A DNA stretch of 47,186 bases, taken from contig NZ_JADYUI010000021.1 in assembly GCF_021531695.1 (NCBI RefSeq), positions 1-47,186 of the forward strand. Reading direction: 5' to 3'. This document shows, in pieces, positions 24,909 through 32,904 of this stretch (position 1 is the stretch's first letter; each line of letters starts with the position of its first letter). The notes beneath the pieces were generated by a model. It had not been told where the DNA came from. It did no database searches and saw only the letters and a list, made by a program, of their open reading frames with translations. The translations under genes were made by a program, and so were the position numbers. This DNA comes from Roseburia hominis (GTDB lineage Bacteria; Bacillota; Clostridia; Lachnospirales; Lachnospiraceae).

Positions 24909-27446
24909 ATGGAATGTTTAGGTGAAACGAAGCAAAAATCCAAAAAGATGCCTTATGTTCTGGCATTTTTGATTCCGCTTGCGGTGATGATTTTTGTATG
25001 TATCAGAAGGGGAATCTATCCGTTTGGAGACAATTGCTTTCTGCATATAGATATGTATCATCAGTATGCACCATTTTTTATGGAATTTCTGCACAAGTTA
25101 AAAGAGCATGGAAGTCTTATGTATTCCTGGAATCTTGGCATTGGCTCTGACTTTGTGGCGACCTATGCGTATTATCTTGCCAGTCCGATTAACTGGCTTC
25201 TTGTCTTTTGCCCGGAAAAATATGTGATTGAATTTATGACGATACTGGTACTTCTTAAAGTAGCAGGAAGCGGTCTTACCTTTGCCATTTACCTGGGAAA
25301 ACATTTTAAGACAGACAGTTATCTTATTACGATTGTCTCGCTTTTTTATGCTTTATCGGCATTTATGGCAGCATATAGCTGGAATATTATGTGGCTTGAC
25401 AGTATTATGCTTGCACCGGTCATTATTTTAGCGTTGGAGCGTCTTGTTTATGAAAGAAAATGCTACTTATATTGTGTATTATTGGCGATTTCGATTCTTT
25501 CCAATTACTATATTTCCATTATGATTTGTATCTTTTTGGTCTGCTATTTTTTGGTGATGCAGTTGGAATTAACACAAAATGTTACATTTCATTCCGATAA
25601 GACAACGGAAAGAAAGAAGTATCAAAAAGAAGTTCGAAATTACAGAATAAGAACGACGGCAGATTTCTTTTTTTATTCGCTTTTGGCGGGAGCACTTGGA
25701 GCAGTGTTGTTATTGCCGGAAATCATAGTGCTTGGGTACAGTGGTTCCGGTGGATTTGATTTTCCGGAAAAGATGGAATGGTATTTTTCTGCCATAGATG
25801 AACTGGCAAGGCATTGCATTGGGGTTTCGGTATACACAGGAAGGGAGCATTTCCCCAATCTTTACTGTGGTGTGGCAGTAATTTTGCTTCTGGTATTATA
25901 TGTTTTTAATCATAATATTTTATGGAAAAAGAAAGCAATCCGCCTTTTGGCAGTGGTATTTTTTCTGGTAAGCTTTGCAAATAACTGGCTTGATTTTATC
26001 TGGCATGGACTACATTTTCCGGACAGTCTGCCGGGAAGACAGTCATTTTTGTATCTGTTTCTGCTTTTGGTATTAAGTTTTGAAACCATAAGAAATCTAT
26101 CCGGAAACCGGCTTTGGCATATCATGGCAGCAGCCGGAATAAGTGGAGGTTTTCTAGTCCTTTGCATGATTTTTGCAGATAAGGAACTGTTTTTTCCAAA
26201 TGCGATTTTTATGACGGGAATTCTTTTATTTGGGTATACCATGCTGCTTTTGATGGCAAAGTTGCGGACACATTTTGATAAGCGTTATGTTTATGGACTT
26301 ACCTTTTTCTTATGTATTTCGGAAGTGACCTTAAATATGGATCTGACCGGAGTGGATGTGACAAGTCGTACACAGTATACCAAAAATTTACAGGCATATG
26401 AAGAATTAACCGGGCAGGAAGAAGAGGGATTTTACCGGACAGAAAAATGGAACAGGATGACAAAAAATGAATCTTGTTTAAGCGGGTATGCTTCGGCATC
26501 CCTATTTTCTTCTCTTATGAATTACAGTGTCGGTACGTTTTACCGGGAACTTGGGATGGAAGGCGGAAAAAACTTTTATTGTTATAACGGCGCAACTCCG
26601 CTTGTGTCCTCTATGCTTTCTGTAAAATATATGTTAAGCAGCAGTGGTACGGAAGAAAGTCCGCTTCGAACGCTGGTAGGTGAAAAGGATGGAGTCTATC
26701 TGTATCAAAATAATTATGTACTGCCACTTGGATTTATGATTCCGGATGATTTGGAAAAGAGATGGGATTTTAGGGATACGACAGCCATCTATGCACAGAA
26801 TATGTTGGCAAAAGAGCTTGGAGCAGAGGAAAATCTGTTAGAACCATTGCTGACGCAAAAAAAAGAAGGTGAAAATGTAATCACAGTTCCGGAAAGTGGA
26901 TACATTTATGTAAACTACTATGATAATGCAGCAAATACCATATATGCAGATATGGATGGAAAAAGACGGACGTATACAAAATGCAGCCATATGTATTTAC
27001 TGGATATTGGCTGGTGTGAAGCCGGGACAACAATCTATTTAAGTTCGCCTGAAGTAGAAAAATTAAGTTTTCAGGCATACCGGTTGAATTTAAACAGTCT
27101 AAATCAGGCATATGGAACATTACAGGAACAGAAATTTGTCGTAGATTCTTTTTCAGATACGAAGGTAACGGGGCATATTAATGTTACAAAGGCCGGCAAG
27201 CTGGCATTTTCTATTCCATGTGAAGATGGCTGGACGCTTTACGTTGACGGAAAAGAGACAGAAAAGCAGCTCTTCCTTGACAGTCTGATTGCGGTTTCCC
27301 TTGCCGAAGGAACACACGAGATTGAATTACGTTATATGACACCGGGATTGAAGACCGGGGCTATGATTTCAATGGGAGCACTTTTGGTGTTTATACTGAT
27401 CATTGCAAGGCATTTTTTGAAAAATTCTCTCGAAACTAAAAGATAA
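24909..27446 (+). CDS. YfhO family membrane protein, probable glycosyltransferase
   Basis: 845 residues. A GT-C-like multispanning half (helices from residue 17 to about 470, with the acidic loop FGDNCFLHIDMYHQY after the first helix, typical of YfhO) is followed by an extracellular beta-rich domain (about 600-810, with GYIYVNYYDNAAN and DGWTLYVDGKETEK) and a last helix (819-835). YfhO proteins use undecaprenyl-phosphate sugars to decorate lipoteichoic or wall teichoic acid. AGGAG overlapping the upstream stop precedes ATG 24909. Its coupling to the LTA synthase-like gene supports teichoic acid glycosylation here. Sugar unknown. Confidence 0.88.
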   Translation: MECLGETKQKSKKMPYVLAFLIPLAVMIFVCIRRGIYPFGDNCFLHIDMYHQYAPFFMEFLHKLKEHGSLMYSWNLGIGSDFVATYAYYLASPINWLLVFCPEKYVIEFMTILVLLKVAGSGLTFAIYLGKHFKTDSYLITIVSLFYALSAFMAAYSWNIMWLDSIMLAPVIILALERLVYERKCYLYCVLLAISILSNYYISIMICIFLVCYFLVMQLELTQNVTFHSDKTTERKKYQKEVRNYRIRTTADFFFYSLLAGALGAVLLLPEIIVLGYSGSGGFDFPEKMEWYFSAIDELARHCIGVSVYTGREHFPNLYCGVAVILLLVLYVFNHNILWKKKAIRLLAVVFFLVSFANNWLDFIWHGLHFPDSLPGRQSFLYLFLLLVLSFETIRNLSGNRLWHIMAAAGISGGFLVLCMIFADKELFFPNAIFMTGILLFGYTMLLLMAKLRTHFDKRYVYGLTFFLCISEVTLNMDLTGVDVTSRTQYTKNLQAYEELTGQEEEGFYRTEKWNRMTKNESCLSGYASASLFSSLMNYSVGTFYRELGMEGGKNFYCYNGATPLVSSMLSVKYMLSSSGTEESPLRTLVGEKDGVYLYQNNYVLPLGFMIPDDLEKRWDFRDTTAIYAQNMLAKELGAEENLLEPLLTQKKEGENVITVPESGYIYVNYYDNAANTIYADMDGKRRTYTKCSHMYLLDIGWCEAGTTIYLSSPEVEKLSFQAYRLNLNSLNQAYGTLQEQKFVVDSFSDTKVTGHINVTKAGKLAFSIPCEDGWTLYVDGKETEKQLFLDSLIAVSLAEGTHEIELRYMTPGLKTGAMISMGALLVFILIIARHFLKNSLETKR

Positions 27447-27508
27447 ATATGATATGATAAAAGAAAAATGAAACAATAAGGTAGGAATCAGGTAGGAGGT
27501 ATACGGCG

Positions 27509-27751
27509 ATGAATATTGCAGAAATATTAAAATTACAGATTGCAGATATTGAGACGGAGATGGCGGATTGTAAGCGTGATATCAAAGAACTTTGTGAAGA
27601 AGTAAGAAAGATGAGTGAGGAAACAGATGACATCAAATTAATGGATCATCTGGATGGATTGAATCGCAGAATCACAGCTGTCCGTGCAACCTATGATGCA
27701 TTGGAAGTAAAAAAATCAGATTATCAGTATCTGTTAAATCAGGGAGAATAG
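27509..27751 (+). CDS. Small coiled-coil protein of unknown function
   Basis: 80 residues, very acidic, almost entirely heptad-like helix (LKLQIADIETEMADCKRDI, then EEVRKMSEETDDIKLMDHL). No motif or membrane segment. AGGAGG lies 9 bases upstream of ATG 27509, a strong sign of translation. It is between yfhO and the aldo/keto reductase gene and could belong to either transcript. Family not recognised. Confidence 0.65.
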   Translation: MNIAEILKLQIADIETEMADCKRDIKELCEEVRKMSEETDDIKLMDHLDGLNRRITAVRATYDALEVKKSDYQYLLNQGE

Positions 27752-27788
27752 TAACTTTTTTTGTAACTTTTGAACATAGGAGAACATC

Positions 27789-28817
27789 ATGGTAAAAGTA
27801 ACACTTGGAAGTACAGGAATTACCGTAAATAAAAATGGATTTGGTGCATTGCCGATTCAAAGAATCGGGGATACGGATGCGGTGAAACTCATCCAGAAAG
27901 CATATACTGCTGGGGTTGATTTCTTTGATACGGCAAGATTTTATACAGATAGTGAAAAGAAACTCGGACTTGCACTAAAAGACGTAAGAGACAAGGTATA
28001 TATTGCAACAAAAACAGCGGCAGAAACACCGGAAGAGTTAAAGGAACAATTGGAAATTTCGCTTAGAAATTTACAGACAGATTATATTGATCTATATCAG
28101 TTCCACAATCCATCGTTTTGCCCGAAACCGGGGGATGGAACCGGGTTATATGAGGCAATGCTTGAAGCAAAAGCAGAAGGGAAAATCAGACATATCGGCA
28201 TTACCAATCACAGACTTGCCGTGGCAAATGAAGCGATTGATTCCGGGCTGTATGAGACGTTACAGTTCCCATTTTGCTATCTTGCGACCGAAAAAGATAT
28301 AGAATTGGTTCAGAAATGCAAAGAAAAAAATATGGGATTTATTGCAATGAAGGCGCTTTCCGGTGGTCTTATTACCAATGCAAAGGCAGCGTATGCCTTT
28401 GAAGCTTTCTATGAGAATGTGCTTCCAATCTGGGGAATCCAAAGAGAGCAGGAGCTGGATGAGTTTTTATCTTTTATTGATAATCCACCTGAAATGACAG
28501 AAGAAATCAAGGCATTCATAGAAAAGGATAAAAAGGAACTGAGTGGTGATTTTTGTCGTGGATGCGGCTATTGTATGCCATGTCCTGCAGGAATCGAAAT
28601 TAATAACTGTGCCAGAATGTCTTTGTTATTAAGACGTTCCCCATCAGAATTGCAGCTTACAAAAGAAGTACAGGAAAAAATGAAAAAGATTGAAAATTGT
28701 CTGCATTGTAATCAGTGTAAGAGCAAGTGCCCATATGGATTGGATACACCGAAGCTTTTAGTGAAGAATTATGAGGATTACAAGAAAGTACTGGCGGGAG
28801 AGGTCAGTGTGAAGTAG
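27789..28817 (+). CDS. Aldo/keto reductase with two 4Fe-4S ferredoxin motifs
   Basis: 342 residues. The N-terminal barrel has the AKR pattern: FFDTARFYTDSEKKLG with the Asp and Tyr, TKTAAE with the Lys, and LYQFHNP with the His. After residue 250 come two Cys clusters, CRGCGYCMPCPAGIEINNC and CLHCNQCKSKCPYG, each suited to a 4Fe-4S cluster. Such fusions are common in anaerobes and reduce aldehydes or related substrates using electrons from ferredoxin or NAD(P)H; the substrate is unknown. AGGAG sits 7 bases before ATG 27789. Length is typical. Confidence 0.9.
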   Translation: MVKVTLGSTGITVNKNGFGALPIQRIGDTDAVKLIQKAYTAGVDFFDTARFYTDSEKKLGLALKDVRDKVYIATKTAAETPEELKEQLEISLRNLQTDYIDLYQFHNPSFCPKPGDGTGLYEAMLEAKAEGKIRHIGITNHRLAVANEAIDSGLYETLQFPFCYLATEKDIELVQKCKEKNMGFIAMKALSGGLITNAKAAYAFEAFYENVLPIWGIQREQELDEFLSFIDNPPEMTEEIKAFIEKDKKELSGDFCRGCGYCMPCPAGIEINNCARMSLLLRRSPSELQLTKEVQEKMKKIENCLHCNQCKSKCPYGLDTPKLLVKNYEDYKKVLAGEVSVK

Positions 28818-28932
28818 CGGGTATATCGGAAATTGTAATAATGGTTTACATAACTTGTGTACCATATAACGGACACGCTTTTATCTATACTTAATTTCAG
28901 AAAAGAAATTAAGAAAGATGGGAGCGTGTTTT

Positions 28933-29040
28933 ATGATGAAAGGATATTTTACAAAAGAAGGATATATGGGATGGGTAGAAGGAGTTTATATGTTGTTTGC
29001 AGATGAAGAGGATTACAGGGAGTATTTTGAGGAACAATAA
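28933..29040 (+). CDS. Small ORF, 35 codons, conserved-looking acidic peptide
   Basis: ATG 28933 (or the next codon, ATG 28936) is preceded by GGGAGCG 7 bases away. The peptide begins MMKGYFTKEGYMGWVEGVYM and ends FADEEDYREYFEEQ: a glycine/aromatic half and an acidic helical tail. The regular spacing of aromatic residues and the good ribosome site argue for a real gene; I have an impression of similar short proteins in Lachnospiraceae, but cannot confirm. Function unknown. It is alone between the reductase gene and the thioesterase promoter. Confidence 0.55.
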   Translation: MMKGYFTKEGYMGWVEGVYMLFADEEDYREYFEEQ

Positions 29041-29055
29041 GGACAGAAGAAATCA

Positions 29056-29084
29056 TTGAATTTCAATCTGACCTGTGACATAAT
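29056..29084 (+). promoter_or_regulatory. Promoter of the thioesterase-polA-coaE operon
   Basis: TTGAAT (29056-29061), 17-base spacer, CATAAT (29079-29084), about 80 bases before ATG 29169. Confidence 0.55.
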
Positions 29085-29168
29085 ACTATCAGAGGAAACT
29101 CCTTTTGTCTTTTGGCGAGGGAGCAGTGTTTATGCATAAAATAACAGATATTATGGAAGGTGAAGATT

Positions 29169-29633
29169 ATGGAAGATACAAGAGTAGAAGTTTATGAAAC
29201 ACCGGCCAAATTAAAGATAAAGCCGTATGAACATCATGTGAAATATTATGAGACAGATCAGATGGGAATTGTGCATCACTCGAATTACATTCGCTTTATG
29301 GAAGAAGCAAGGATGGATCTGATGGAGCAGATGGGATGCAGCTACAAGGCAATGGAGGACGCAGAGATTATCAGTCCGGTTATTTCCGTTGCATGCGAAT
29401 ATAAGAGTATGACGCGTTTTAGCGAGACTTTGGTCATTGAGACTAAGATTTCTTACTATAACGGAGTAAAGCTTGGAGTTTCTTACCGGATGACGGATAA
29501 AGAGACAGGGGAGCTTCGTGCGCTCGCCAAAAGTGAGCATTGCTTCCTAAATAACAGTGGTAAGCCGATTTCATTGAAGCGTTCTTATCCTGAAATTGAT
29601 ACAAAATTTTTCGAACTGGTAGACGAGGATTAG
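29169..29633 (+). CDS. Acyl-CoA thioesterase, hot-dog fold (YbgC-like)
   Basis: 154 residues. The catalytic segment YETDQMGIVHHSNYIRFMEEAR of the 4-hydroxybenzoyl-CoA thioesterase family is present at about residues 23-44, given here as its parts YETDQMG and VHHSNY, with the Asp as catalytic residue. It hydrolyses acyl-CoA thioesters in the cytoplasm; chain length preference unknown. GGAAGGTGA overlaps the GTG at 29160, so ATG 29169 is taken as start. It is one base upstream of polA and heads a tightly packed operon, a placement that looks like co-transcription rather than shared function. Confidence 0.88.
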   Translation: MEDTRVEVYETPAKLKIKPYEHHVKYYETDQMGIVHHSNYIRFMEEARMDLMEQMGCSYKAMEDAEIISPVISVACEYKSMTRFSETLVIETKISYYNGVKLGVSYRMTDKETGELRALAKSEHCFLNNSGKPISLKRSYPEIDTKFFELVDED

Positions 29634-29634
29634 A

Positions 29635-32295
29635 ATGAGTAAAAAATTAGTACTGATTGACGGGCATAGTATTTTAAACCGTGCATTTTATGGAATCCCG
29701 GATCTGACGAATTCCGAGGGACTGCACACGAATGCGGTGTATGGATTTTTAAATATTTTATTTAAAATATTGGAAGAGGAAAAACCGGACTATTTAACGG
29801 TTGCGTTTGATGTTCATGCACCGACGTTCCGTCATAAGATGTTTGAAGCCTATAAGGGCACCAGAAAACCGATGGCAGAAGAATTGAGACAGCAGGTGCC
29901 TCTTATGAAGGAAATGCTTACGGCAATGGGAGTTAAAATCATAGAAAAAGAAGGATACGAGGCAGATGATCTGCTGGGAACCATTGCAAAGCGAAGTGAG
30001 AAAGAAGGAGTGGAAGTTTCCGTGGTTTCCGGTGACAGGGATTTATTGCAGCTTGCAACGGATCATATTAAGATTCGGATTCCAAAGACGAAACGGACCG
30101 GTACGGAGATTGAAGATTACAATACAAAAGATGTCATCGAACGATATCAGGTAACACCGATTCAGTTTATTGATGTGAAGGCATTAATGGGAGATACGGC
30201 AGATAATATTCCGGGAGTTCCGGGAATCGGGGAAAAAACCGCAACGAATTTAATTGTTACCTATGGAAGCATAGAGGAGGCATATGCCCATGTGGAGGAA
30301 ATTAAGCCGAACCGTGCAAAAGAAAATCTAAAAGAACATTACGATATGGCGGTTATGAGCAAGACCTTAGCGACCATTGATATTAATGCCAAGATTGATT
30401 ATAACTTAGAAGATGCAGCATTGGGCAATCTTTATACGGAAGATGCTTATCTTATGTGTAAGCGCCTGGAGTTTAAAAATATGCTTTCCCGTTTTGATGT
30501 ATCTGCACCTAAGAATGAAGCAGAAAAGCATTTTAAGCTGATTACGGATATGGCAGAGGCGGAAGCTTTTTTTGCAATAGCTAAAAAAGAAAAACAGATT
30601 GGATTTTGGTTAATTCAGGAAAAAGGCGAATTACTGGGAATTTCGTTATCGCTTGGAGAAGAACATACAGTATGTATTCTGATCGGCGGTTTTATGACAG
30701 AGGATTATCTTCTGGATGCTTTAAAACAGATTTTTGCTGCCGGTGTATCGGGTGTGACATTTGGCTTAAAAGAGCAGCTTTCACTTTTGAGTCTTGATGT
30801 GAAAGAACGGACAAGCGTTGCGCTTTCCAAAGGATTTTTTGACACGAGGATTGCGGCATATCTGTTAAATCCGTTAAAGAATGAATACACATATGAGGAT
30901 TTGGCGAAGGATTATGTCGGACTTATGGTTCCGTCAAGAACGGATTTGCTTGGAAAAATGTCATTGGCGCAGGCAATCGAGGAACAAAGTGAGGCAGGTC
31001 TTAAGTATTTTTGCTTTGTAAGTTATACGGCATATGCTGCGAAGACTTCTTTGGAAGAACAGTTAGTGCAGACAAACATGAAGCCGTTATTTGACACAAT
31101 TGAAATGCCGCTTTTGTTCACATTGTTTGATATGGAAAAAGAGGGAATTGCGGCAGATAAAGCGGCACTATCTGAGTACGGTGAAAAGTTGTCAGTTCGT
31201 ATTAGCGAGTTGGAAAAGCAAATTTACGAAGGTGCAGGAGAAGAGTTTAATATTAATTCTCCGAAGCAGCTGGGTGTGATTTTGTTTGAAAAGTTAAAAA
31301 TGCCTTATGCGAAAAAGACAAAGACCGGTTATTCTACGGCGGCAGATGTTTTAGAGAAACTTGCACCGGAATATCCTCTGGTGGCAGATATTTTAGAGTA
31401 TCGTCAGCTTGCAAAATTAAAATCGACGTATGCAGACGGACTGATTGATTATATTAGAGAGGATGGCAGGATTCATTCGACGTTTCATCAGACGGTAACG
31501 GCTACCGGAAGAATCAGCAGTACCGAGCCGAATTTGCAGAATATCCCGATTCGTATGGAGCTTGGAAGACTGATTCGCAAGGTATTTTTACCGAAAAATG
31601 GATTTGTGTTTGTGGATGCAGATTATTCGCAGATTGAGCTTCGTGTGCTTGCCCATATGTCGGGCGATGAAATGCTTATTTCAGCATACAAAGAGGCACA
31701 GGATATTCACAGGATGACGGCGTCTCAGGTGTTCCATGTGCCGTTTGATGAGGTTACTGATTTGCAGCGAAGAAATGCCAAGGCGGTTAATTTTGGAATT
31801 GTCTACGGAATCAGTTCGTTTGGTCTGAGTCAGGATTTGAGTATTACAAGAAAAGAAGCAGCGGACTATATTGAACGTTATTTTGAGACGTATCCGGGCA
31901 TTAAAAGCTTTTTGGATGGACTTGTTGCAGATGGGAAAAAAGATGGTTATGTGACGACCATGTTTGGAAGAAGACGTCCGGTGCCGGAGCTTAGCTCCAG
32001 CAACTATATGCAGCGTTCTTTTGGAGAGCGTGTTGCAATGAATGCACCGATTCAGGGAACGGCGGCAGATATTATTAAGATTGCAATGAACCGGGTACAT
32101 GACCGTTTATTGCAGGAAAATATGAAATCAAAGCTGTTGCTTCAGGTACATGATGAATTGTTGGTAGAGGCAGCGGAAGATGAAGTCGATAAGGTACAAA
32201 AGATTCTGGAAGAAGAGATGCATCATGCGGCAGATTTAAAGGTATCTCTGGAAATTGATATGCACACAGGAAAAAACTGGTATGAGGCAAAATAA
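29635..32295 (+). CDS. polA: DNA polymerase I
   Basis: 886 residues. The 5' nuclease domain (1-300) keeps its acidic residues (LIDGHSILNRAF, VSGDRDLLQLA, GDTADNIPGVPGIGEKTA). The middle 3'-5' exonuclease domain is degenerate: the DxE of motif I is missing (IGFWLIQEKGE), so proofreading should be lost, as in Bacillus and Thermus. The polymerase domain is intact: motif A DYSQIELRVLAH, motif B RRNAKAVNFGIVYG, motif C LQVHDELLVEA. It fills gaps and removes RNA primers. GAGG lies 6 bases before ATG 29635. It abuts coaE with no spacer. Confidence 0.97.
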   Translation: MSKKLVLIDGHSILNRAFYGIPDLTNSEGLHTNAVYGFLNILFKILEEEKPDYLTVAFDVHAPTFRHKMFEAYKGTRKPMAEELRQQVPLMKEMLTAMGVKIIEKEGYEADDLLGTIAKRSEKEGVEVSVVSGDRDLLQLATDHIKIRIPKTKRTGTEIEDYNTKDVIERYQVTPIQFIDVKALMGDTADNIPGVPGIGEKTATNLIVTYGSIEEAYAHVEEIKPNRAKENLKEHYDMAVMSKTLATIDINAKIDYNLEDAALGNLYTEDAYLMCKRLEFKNMLSRFDVSAPKNEAEKHFKLITDMAEAEAFFAIAKKEKQIGFWLIQEKGELLGISLSLGEEHTVCILIGGFMTEDYLLDALKQIFAAGVSGVTFGLKEQLSLLSLDVKERTSVALSKGFFDTRIAAYLLNPLKNEYTYEDLAKDYVGLMVPSRTDLLGKMSLAQAIEEQSEAGLKYFCFVSYTAYAAKTSLEEQLVQTNMKPLFDTIEMPLLFTLFDMEKEGIAADKAALSEYGEKLSVRISELEKQIYEGAGEEFNINSPKQLGVILFEKLKMPYAKKTKTGYSTAADVLEKLAPEYPLVADILEYRQLAKLKSTYADGLIDYIREDGRIHSTFHQTVTATGRISSTEPNLQNIPIRMELGRLIRKVFLPKNGFVFVDADYSQIELRVLAHMSGDEMLISAYKEAQDIHRMTASQVFHVPFDEVTDLQRRNAKAVNFGIVYGISSFGLSQDLSITRKEAADYIERYFETYPGIKSFLDGLVADGKKDGYVTTMFGRRRPVPELSSSNYMQRSFGERVAMNAPIQGTAADIIKIAMNRVHDRLLQENMKSKLLLQVHDELLVEAAEDEVDKVQKILEEEMHHAADLKVSLEIDMHTGKNWYEAK

Positions 32296-32904
32296 ATGAA
32301 ATTTATTGGGATTACAGGCGGTGTAGGTGCCGGAAAAACAGAAATTTTAAATTATCTGTCCGCACAGGATGGAATTAAGGTGATGCTTGCAGATGAAATT
32401 GCACATGATTTAATGGAAAAAGGCACAAAATGCAATTTGAAATTGCAGGAGCTTTTTAAGGAAGATGCTGTTTTTGATGCAGAGGGAAATATCAACAGAA
32501 ATCGTATGGCAGAAGTGATTTTTTCTGATGAAAAAAAGCGAGAAGCATTAAATCTCATCGTTCATCCGGCTGTAAAGGAATATGTGACAGAAGTTGCAAA
32601 GAAGGAAAAAGAAGCAGGTAAGTTACGCATACTGGTCTTAGAAGCAGCACTTCTCATTGAAGAAGGTTATGATAAGATCTGTGATGAACTTTGGTATATT
32701 TATACTTCCGAAGAAAACCGTAAAATACGTCTTATGAAAAACCGGGGTTATTCGGAAGAAAAAGTAAGAAATATATTTGAGAGTCAGTTAAAGGAAGAAG
32801 AATACAGAAGATTCTGCAAAATCGTCATTGACAATAACGGGACGAAGGACGAGACATTACGACAGGTTGCGGAAGTGATAAACAGGAAGGAGTATTTTGC
32901 ATGA
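32296..32904 (+). CDS. coaE: Dephospho-CoA kinase
   Basis: 202 residues, standard length. P-loop GGVGAGKTE at 8-16, the LADEIAHDLM segment with the conserved Asp, and LLIEEGYDKICDELWYI. It phosphorylates the 3'-OH of dephospho-CoA, the last step of CoA synthesis. The ATG follows directly after the polA stop, and its stop overlaps the next gene by 4 bp (ATGA). The polA-coaE neighbourhood is common in Firmicutes. Confidence 0.95.
   Translation: MKFIGITGGVGAGKTEILNYLSAQDGIKVMLADEIAHDLMEKGTKCNLKLQELFKEDAVFDAEGNINRNRMAEVIFSDEKKREALNLIVHPAVKEYVTEVAKKEKEAGKLRILVLEAALLIEEGYDKICDELWYIYTSEENRKIRLMKNRGYSEEKVRNIFESQLKEEEYRRFCKIVIDNNGTKDETLRQVAEVINRKEYFA

Noticed and set aside
29132-29197. 21-codon ORF overlapping the thioesterase start
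   Set aside because: A GGGAG box lies upstream, but the peptide has no recognisable features and the frame overlaps the thioesterase start by chance.
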